Assembly: GCA_945830595.1 (NCBI GenBank)
Contig: CALZZH010000059.1
Location: 1-11,946 of the forward strand
DNA: 11,946 nucleotides
DNA from: Avoscillospira sp945864925
GTDB taxonomy: Bacteria; Bacillota; Clostridia; Oscillospirales; Oscillospiraceae
Reading direction: 5' to 3'
A program made the position numbers and the translations under genes. Positions 8,267 through 11,946 of the stretch are shown in pieces; the stretch's first letter is position 1, and every line of letters starts with the position of its first letter. The notes below the pieces were generated by a model that saw only the letters and a program-made list of their open reading frames with translations, was not told where the DNA came from and searched no databases.

Positions 8267-8322
8267 AAAAATAATCCTCCTAAGTGTTTTTTGCAATTTT
8301 TTGATTATGAATGAAAGACGAG
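8267..8322 (-). promoter_or_regulatory. A/T-rich atpE leader with strong ribosome binding site
   Basis: The 56-base atpB-atpE gap is strikingly A/T-rich in an otherwise GC-rich operon and ends in AGGAGG (8276-8281). Low structure plus a strong site suits the high translation needed for a many-copy c ring. E. coli uses a comparable U-rich enhancer before atpE. The role here is inferred from that parallel. Confidence 0.5.
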
Positions 8323-9066
8323 TTAATCCTCCGCTGTGGAGATAAAGATCATGGTCAGCATGCAGAAAATAAATGCCTGGATAAAACTGCCGAACCAATC
8401 AAAATATAGAGAGAACACTGCGGGAATGCCGACGCCCAAAATGGGGATCTCCGCCAGCAGACTGCCAACCAGGCCGGGCAGCAGGCGGAACAGTGCGTGG
8501 TTGGCCGCGATCAGCGCCGCGTAAATCAGCGCCGAGATCACATAGCCGGACACAATGTTGCCGAAATGACGGAAGGCCATGGATATGGGGGTGAAAATCT
8601 CTCCCAGAACATTGAAGGGAGCCATCACAAAGATGGGATCCAGATATCCTTTCAGATATCCCTTCAGGCCATGGCCCTTGATCTTGTGGCGGGTGATCAG
8701 AATGAACACCACCAGCGCCCAGGCCAGTTCGGTATTGACGTCCGCTGTGGGCGCCCAAAGACCGAGAAGCGAGGAAAGACTGCTGCAGACGGACAGGCCG
8801 AAAATTGCCGTGACCAAAGGCAGATAGCCCATCCATTTTTCACCCATGTTGTTCCGGACCAGATTGTTGAGCATTTCATAAATCTTTTCCGCAACGGCCT
8901 GTTTTTTACTGATGTCCCGGACCTTCATGCCGTGTGTCATCCAGGCACACAGGGCAGTCAGGACAATCATGACGCCCCAAGTCACCACCAGGGTGCCGGT
9001 AATAGGGATGCCGCCAAAAATCGGAATTTCAAAATAGATTGGTGCACCATGAATATCAACTTCCAT
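8323..9066 (-). CDS. atpB: Fo ATP synthase subunit a
   Basis: This 247-aa integral membrane protein provides the stator ion half-channels. The essential arginine is R166 in SMAFRHFGNIVSG (162-174). The last helix holds the conserved FIQAFIFCMLTMIF pattern (228-241), where Q230 matches the conserved glutamine. Five to six membrane helices are visible, from about 22-42 onward. The start at 9066 directly abuts the upstream stop (TAA ATG). AGGAGG lies 13 bases upstream, longer than usual, so termination-reinitiation from the preceding gene probably helps. Length is near the family norm. Confidence 0.96.
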   Translation of the reverse strand: MEVDIHGAPIYFEIPIFGGIPITGTLVVTWGVMIVLTALCAWMTHGMKVRDISKKQAVAEKIYEMLNNLVRNNMGEKWMGYLPLVTAIFGLSVCSSLSSLLGLWAPTADVNTELAWALVVFILITRHKIKGHGLKGYLKGYLDPIFVMAPFNVLGEIFTPISMAFRHFGNIVSGYVISALIYAALIAANHALFRLLPGLVGSLLAEIPILGVGIPAVFSLYFDWFGSFIQAFIFCMLTMIFISTAED

Positions 9067-9471
9067 TTACTCTTTCTCGCCTCCTTTCTCCCCGGGCTTA
9101 TACAGTCCAAGCAGCCGCATCGCATGGATTGTGATGCTGGGCAGCAGAAATGGGATGACGACGGCGACGACGTGGAAGCAGGGGGCCGCAAAACCAACGA
9201 TCATGACGACAATCATGGCCAGCATACGCAGCGTGTAGGAGCGCTGAACCATGGCCTTGGCCTGATCAGGATTGTTCATGGCCCGCTGACAGGACAGTCC
9301 CATGAGAAAGAAATTCCCAATCGCACCTGCACTGCCCAGGAGCGCACCCAGAAGGACGGTATAGTCCAGGCGCCCCAGCAGAGCAAAGACTGCCACCATC
9401 ACGGCGTCGCCGATCAATACGCCCAAAGCTATATGACCGGTTTCTTTCAGAACGGACGGGCTGATTTTCAT
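9067..9471 (-). CDS. atpI: AtpI-like ATP synthase assembly protein (subunit I)
   Basis: This 134-aa hydrophobic protein has about four membrane segments (roughly 13-33, 36-58, 82-97 and 99-120) and lies directly before atpB, the usual place of atpI. The family helps assemble the c ring in some bacteria, including Na+-type enzymes, and is not part of the finished enzyme. The start is chosen at 9471: AGGAGG at 9479-9484 lies 7 bases away, whereas the upstream in-frame ATG at 9477 would be 1 base from it. The identity rests mainly on position and topology, since the family is weakly conserved. Its stop abuts the atpB start. Confidence 0.78.
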   Translation of the reverse strand: MKISPSVLKETGHIALGVLIGDAVMVAVFALLGRLDYTVLLGALLGSAGAIGNFFLMGLSCQRAMNNPDQAKAMVQRSYTLRMLAMIVVMIVGFAAPCFHVVAVVIPFLLPSITIHAMRLLGLYKPGEKGGEKE

Positions 9472-9478
9472 TGGCATT

Positions 9479-9484
9479 CCTCCT
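9479..9484 (-). promoter_or_regulatory. Ribosome binding site that decides the atpI start
   Basis: A perfect AGGAGG lies 7 bases before ATG at 9469-9471 but only 1 base before the upstream ATG at 9475-9477. The shorter product is therefore preferred by two residues. Confidence 0.75.
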
Positions 9485-9486
9485 GC

Positions 9487-9765
9487 TTAGTCATGTCTGT
9501 AAAATACCACCGGTTTTTCCGGCGGCTCGTCGGCCTGACGCTTCTTTTTCTCGGCGGTCAGCACACGGCGGAAGAATTGATAGGCGCTGGCTCCGGAAGT
9601 CAGAAGTCCCAGTAGCAGCGCCAGAAGCATCACCCAGCTTCCCAGGTTGAAACGGCTCTGCAGCCACCAGGCTACCAGACCGAGCACCACCGGCGGCGTA
9701 ATCAGCGTGAAGCCAAACTGCCCCAGCATGGTCACCGCCCGAAGCACCCGCATATAGGTTTTCAC
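9487..9765 (-). CDS. AtpZ/AtpQ-like small two-helix membrane protein
   Basis: This 92-aa protein is the first gene of the atp operon. It has two predicted membrane helices (about 14-35 and 42-64) and a basic-then-acidic cytoplasmic tail (KKKRQADEPPEK, 73-84). Its size, its topology and its place before atpI resemble AtpZ/AtpQ-type accessory proteins (the ATPase_gene1-like family). In other bacteria these are linked to Mg2+/Ca2+ supply or to assembly of Na+-type ATP synthases. Translation probably begins at GTG (9763-9765), with GAGGTG at 9773-9778 and 7 bases spacing; ATG at residue 5 is an alternative. The function is inferred from context, and no diagnostic residue is visible to me. Confidence 0.65.
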   Translation of the reverse strand: MKTYMRVLRAVTMLGQFGFTLITPPVVLGLVAWWLQSRFNLGSWVMLLALLLGLLTSGASAYQFFRRVLTAEKKKRQADEPPEKPVVFYRHD

Positions 9766-9792
9766 TGGCGTTCACCTCAATTCTTAGCTATT

Positions 9793-9821
9793 AGTATAAC
9801 ACCAAGCGACACCCATTGCAA
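9793..9821 (-). promoter_or_regulatory. atp operon promoter
   Basis: On the minus strand, -35 TTGCAA (9816-9821), a 17-base spacer and -10 TATACT (9793-9798) precede the first atp gene. The predicted start near 9786 gives a leader of about 20 bases ending in the GAGGTG site. No other promoter of this quality was seen before the internal atp genes. Confidence 0.7.
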
Positions 9822-9870
9822 ATAGATTCCGGAAAGTTATATCGAAATATTTGTAAAGAGATTTACCGTC

Positions 9871-9899
9871 TAGACAAGGTATTTTCCCTGTATTATAAT
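9871..9899 (+). promoter_or_regulatory. Divergent promoter for the small-protein/RNase operon
   Basis: TAGACA (9871-9876, 5/6 to TTGACA), a 17-base spacer and a perfect TATAAT (9894-9899) lie about 50 bases before the first gene at 9949. Just upstream, GTAAA-GAGA-TTTAC (9853-9866) forms a small dyad that could be a regulator site, and the TTCCGGAA palindrome (9827-9834) lies between the two divergent promoters. Their function is unknown. Confidence 0.7.
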
Positions 9900-9948
9900 A
9901 GATTTCACCACAATGTAGGAGATTTATTCTTGAAAGGAAACAAACTGT

Positions 9949-10119
9949 ATGGAACGGATGATTTCCGGCTATTGCCGGGCACAGGATCAGGCCAGAACGG
10001 TGCTGATGGATAACGAGGATGGTCCCTGGACGTATGACTGTGATTACCCGGACTGTGCCTATGCCTCCGGCTGCCCCATTGGCAGGCAGATGCGGCAGAT
10101 TGAGGAGGAAAACCCATGA
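9949..10119 (+). CDS. Small Cys-rich protein of unknown function
   Basis: This 56-aa frame begins MERMISGYCRAQDQARTV and contains four cysteines: C9, then C31, C36 and C42 in CDYPDCAYASGC. The spacing suggests a small metal-binding or Fe-S/zinc knuckle fold, but no named family is recognised with certainty. The ATG at 9949 follows AAAGGA (9933-9938) by 10 bases; a second ATG at 9958 is further away. Its stop overlaps the next start as ATGA (10116-10119), and AGGAGG for the next gene lies inside it, so both are real and coupled. It is first behind the divergent promoter. I believe similar short proteins exist in other gut Clostridia, but this is memory only. Confidence 0.65.
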   Translation: MERMISGYCRAQDQARTVLMDNEDGPWTYDCDYPDCAYASGCPIGRQMRQIEEENP

Positions 10120-10418
10120 CGCTGGAGAAGGCATTCCAACAGGAGGCCATGGCCCAGGCGCAGACGGCCATGCTGGTCTGGGGCTGTCCCACCAAGCGGC
10201 TGTACCAAAGCCTGGAGACCCGGGGCGGTGTGGAGACGGCCCGGGAACTGGCAGGAAAGCGGCGGCTCTCCGATGGTTTTGACGCCCTGCGGCGCTGCGG
10301 CCACCTGGAGCTGAGCCTGGAGGCCCTGATGACCAAGGGAAAATACGGCGCTTTGTTTACCGATGAACAGGTCAATTGGTGCCTGGAGGTCCTGCTGGAG
10401 GCGGGATATTATGGGTAA
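10116..10418 (+). CDS. Conserved-looking 100-aa helical protein, unknown function
   Basis: This 100-aa, mostly helical, soluble protein has no signal peptide or membrane segment. It starts at 10116 with AGGAGG (10103-10108) 7 bases upstream and overlaps the Cys-rich gene by 4 bases. The C-terminal pattern LEALMTKGKYGALFTDEQ followed by a Cys and a terminal AGYYG is a helix-turn style I associate with small Firmicutes proteins of unknown role, but I cannot name a family. Cysteines are at C24, C61 and C89. The RNase gene follows after 21 bases, so it probably shares the same transcript. No function is proposed. Confidence 0.72.
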   Translation: MTLEKAFQQEAMAQAQTAMLVWGCPTKRLYQSLETRGGVETARELAGKRRLSDGFDALRRCGHLELSLEALMTKGKYGALFTDEQVNWCLEVLLEAGYYG

Positions 10419-10439
10419 AAGGGAAAAGGAGAAATAGGT

Positions 10440-11021
10440 ATGAATGGAAAGAGAATCCTGTCACTGCTGCTGGCCCTGGCGCTGCTGCTGGGCCTGACGG
10501 CCTGCGGCGTCAGCCGGGAGACTGTGCAGACGGTGTCTGAAGTGGTTTCCGTCCTGCCGGACGGGGCTGGGGAGCCGGAAGAACTGCCTGCAGAACCGGA
10601 AGAACCGGCGGCAGCCGAAGAACCCACAGAGGTGGACAAGCCAGACGAGATATCCCGGGAACTTGCCATAGACGAAGACGGAACCTACACCAGCAAGGAC
10701 GATGTGGCCCTGTATCTGGATACCTACGGCCGTCTGCCGGGGAACTTTATCACCAAAAAAGAGGCCCAGGACCTGGGCTGGTCCGGTGGCTCTCTGGAGC
10801 CCTACGCCCCCGGCAAGTGTATCGGCGGCAACCGGTTCGGCAACTATGAGGGCATTCTGCCCGACGCGCCGGGCAGAGTCTGGACGGAATGTGACATCGA
10901 TACCCTGGGGGCTGAGAAGCGGGGCGCGAAACGCATCGTTTTTTCCAACGATGGTCTGATTTACTATACGGAGGACCACTATGAGACGTTCACTTTGCTG
11001 TATGGAGAACCGGAATCATGA
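10440..11021 (+). CDS. Lipoprotein barnase-type ribonuclease
   Basis: This 193-aa protein joins a lipoprotein signal (hydrophobic core 6-18, lipobox LTAC with C22) to an acidic, proline-rich linker (about 41-80) and a complete barnase-family (N1/T1 superfamily) domain from about 80. The catalytic set is intact by comparison with barnase: K106 (barnase K27), E150 (E73), R161 (R83), R165 (R87) and H180 (H102). Family landmarks LPGNFITKKEAQ, LGW and DHYETFTLLY are all present. It should cleave single-stranded RNA on the outer face of the membrane; its use (nutrition, competition or defence) is unknown. AAGGAG (10426-10431) lies 8 bases before the ATG. The stop overlaps the barstar start. Confidence 0.93.
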   Translation: MNGKRILSLLLALALLLGLTACGVSRETVQTVSEVVSVLPDGAGEPEELPAEPEEPAAAEEPTEVDKPDEISRELAIDEDGTYTSKDDVALYLDTYGRLPGNFITKKEAQDLGWSGGSLEPYAPGKCIGGNRFGNYEGILPDAPGRVWTECDIDTLGAEKRGAKRIVFSNDGLIYYTEDHYETFTLLYGEPES

Positions 11022-11260
11022 GAGACGTGCAAATTGACTGCCGCGACGGTATGGAGGCCATTCACCGCCAGTTGGCCCGGGCCTTGGAGTTCCCGGCCTG
11101 GTATGGGGGAAATCTGGACGCCCTGTACGACTGTCTGACGGATCTGAGCGAGCCCGCGCGCCTGACGGTACTGAACGCGCAGCTGCTGCCGGCGCTGGAG
11201 CGGGTCGTGAAGGACGCCGCCGGAGAGAATCCGCTTCTGGAGATCTGGGTGTCACAGTAA
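11018..11260 (+). CDS. Barstar-family ribonuclease inhibitor
   Basis: This 80-aa protein, slightly shorter than barstar (about 90), blocks the barnase active site in the cytoplasm before export. The recognition helix FPAWYGGNLDALYDCLTDL (25-43) keeps the key barstar positions: the aromatic pair W28-Y29, D34 (barstar D35) and D38 (barstar D39). Its ATG overlaps the RNase stop as ATGA (11018-11021), so translation is coupled with the toxin. Toxin-first order with overlap means inhibitor is made only when RNase is made. The partner is inferred to be the neighbouring RNase. Confidence 0.92.
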   Translation: MRDVQIDCRDGMEAIHRQLARALEFPAWYGGNLDALYDCLTDLSEPARLTVLNAQLLPALERVVKDAAGENPLLEIWVSQ

Positions 11261-11339
11261 GTTCACAATCTATTCTTGCTCTGGTAATTCTTAGAAGCCG
11301 TACTTGTGATACAGTATACTGGAAAAGGAGCGTGTGCAT

Positions 11340-11901
11340 ATGAATGAAGTCAAAACCCCCAAGAAACCGCTGATTTATTACTATGTTATTGTGATGCTCG
11401 TGCTGCTGCTGTTCAACTTCCTGGCCATGCCCTGGATCAGCCAGAGGCAGATTCAGGAGGTGGACTATAACACCTTCCTGTCCATGACGGAAAAGGGAGA
11501 GGTGAGCCGGGTGGAAATCCAGGAACAGGATAACCGCATCCTGTTCACGGACCAAGAGGAAAAAGTCATCTATAAGACTGCCATGGTCAACGATCCGGAG
11601 CTGACGGCCCGGCTCTATAAAGCCGGCGTTTCCTTTGCCGGAGAAGAGATCGAACAGACATCGCTGCTGGTTTCCATCCTCGGCTGGGTACTGCCCCTGA
11701 TTATCTTTATCGCACTGGGGCAGTTTATGTCCCGGAAAATGATGGAGAAAATGGGCGGCGGCAACTCCATGATGTTCAACATGGGCAAATCCAATGCCAA
11801 GGTCTATGTGAAATCCTCCGATGGCATTAAGTTTTCCGATGTAGAGGGCGTGGATGAGGCGGAAGAGAGCCTGCAGGAGATTGTGGATTACCTCCATGAT
11901 C
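11340..11901 (+). CDS. ftsH: FtsH membrane AAA+ protease, N-terminal part only (cut by adapter)
   Basis: The visible 187 residues are the start of FtsH, a membrane-anchored ATP-dependent zinc protease for quality control of membrane proteins. A first membrane helix (about 12-30) is followed by an extracytoplasmic domain beginning VDYNTFLSM. A second membrane helix lies near 108-128, and the start of the AAA domain reads FSDVEGVDEAEESLQEIVDYL (166-185). The Walker A, Walker B and HEXXH sites lie beyond the break. ATG at 11340 has AAGGAG (11325-11330) 9 bases upstream; the in-frame GTG at 11334 is only 3 bases from it. True sequence ends at about 11901, and any downstream residues (VSYTHLRAHET) are adapter translation. 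It lies 79 bases after barstar on the same strand. Confidence 0.93.
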
Positions 11902-11946
11902 CTGTCTCTTATACACATCTCCGAGCCCACGAGACGTAGAGGAATC
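11902..11946. other. Illumina Nextera adapter and i7 index (assembly artefact)
   Basis: CTGTCTCTTATACACATCT (11902-11920) is the Nextera transposon mosaic end, and CCGAGCCCACGAGAC (11921-11935) completes the Read 2 adapter. GTAGAGGA (11936-11943) equals the N712 i7 index as I recall it, and ATC (11944-11946) starts the P7 tail. This is untrimmed library sequence, not genome. It creates the false C-terminus on FtsH and a false minus-strand N-terminus beginning MGSEMCIRD. Confidence 0.98.

Noticed and set aside
8267..8398. N-terminal extension of atpE to 8398
   Set aside because: It would overlap the end of atpB and cross the AGGAGG site. The 86-aa product from 8266 matches the family exactly.
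9930..10013. 27-codon TTG-start frame with AGGAG upstream of it
   Set aside because: The ribosome binding site is well placed, but the product is short, without features, and overlaps the better supported Cys-rich gene in another frame. A leader peptide cannot be excluded.
11315..11320. TATACT as a -10 box for ftsH
   Set aside because: The start point would fall within the ribosome binding site and the -35 region is poor, so I could not support a promoter here. ftsH may also be read from upstream.
11016..11930. 304-codon minus-strand frame beginning MGSEMCIRD
   Set aside because: Its start lies in the Nextera adapter, and the rest is antisense to ftsH and barstar.

Overview
The window looks like one end of a short-read contig from a GC-rich, anaerobic gut-type member of the Clostridia, probably Oscillospirales; the genus cannot be fixed from sequence alone. 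Supporting signs are strong AGGAGG ribosome binding sites, a ten-gene atp cluster, a BlaI/M56-peptidase pair, Clostridia-style structured intergenic repeats, and a c subunit with sodium-type ligands. The right end is not biological: the last 45 bases are Illumina Nextera adapter plus an index. The left end begins inside a hairpin-rich repeat, a common place for short-read assemblies to break.

Layout. (1) 1-80 is a palindromic repeat. (2) 93-2203, minus strand, is a two-gene blaI-blaR1-type operon. BlaI is a winged-helix repressor. The membrane metallopeptidase sensor has no penicillin-binding domain. A good sigma-A-type promoter sits within two identical-arm operator dyads. (3) 2271-2631 holds no gene but contains two further structured repeats. 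(4) 2632-9765, minus strand, is a complete F-type ATP synthase operon in the order atpZ-like, atpI, atpB (a), atpE (c), atpF (b), atpH (delta), atpA (alpha), atpG (gamma), atpD (beta), atpC (epsilon). It has a recognisable promoter at 9793-9821. (5) 9766-9948 is a divergent promoter region. (6) 9949-11260, plus strand, is a tightly packed four-gene set: a Cys-rich 56-aa protein, a 100-aa protein of unknown function, a lipoprotein barnase-type RNase and its barstar-type inhibitor. (7) 11340-11901 is the N-terminal third or less of FtsH, cut off by the adapter.

How the parts work together. The atp operon encodes the whole FoF1 machine plus two small membrane accessory proteins. The c subunit carries two glutamates (E28 and E61) at the ion site plus T62, T63 and Y66. 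By alignment from memory with Ilyobacter and Fusobacterium c subunits, this suggests Na+ coupling of the two-carboxylate type. The RNase/inhibitor pair is translationally coupled through an ATGA overlap, so each cell making the surface RNase also makes its cytoplasmic inhibitor. The BlaI/BlaR pair lies just downstream of the atp operon, and a degenerate BlaI-like dyad overlaps the atp -10 box. This raises the testable idea that the repressor also touches atp expression.

I see no clearly new large system here. The most notable points are the c-subunit ion site, the double operator, the non-PBP sensor, the RNase/inhibitor operon with its small unknown partners, the non-ATG starts, and the adapter contamination.
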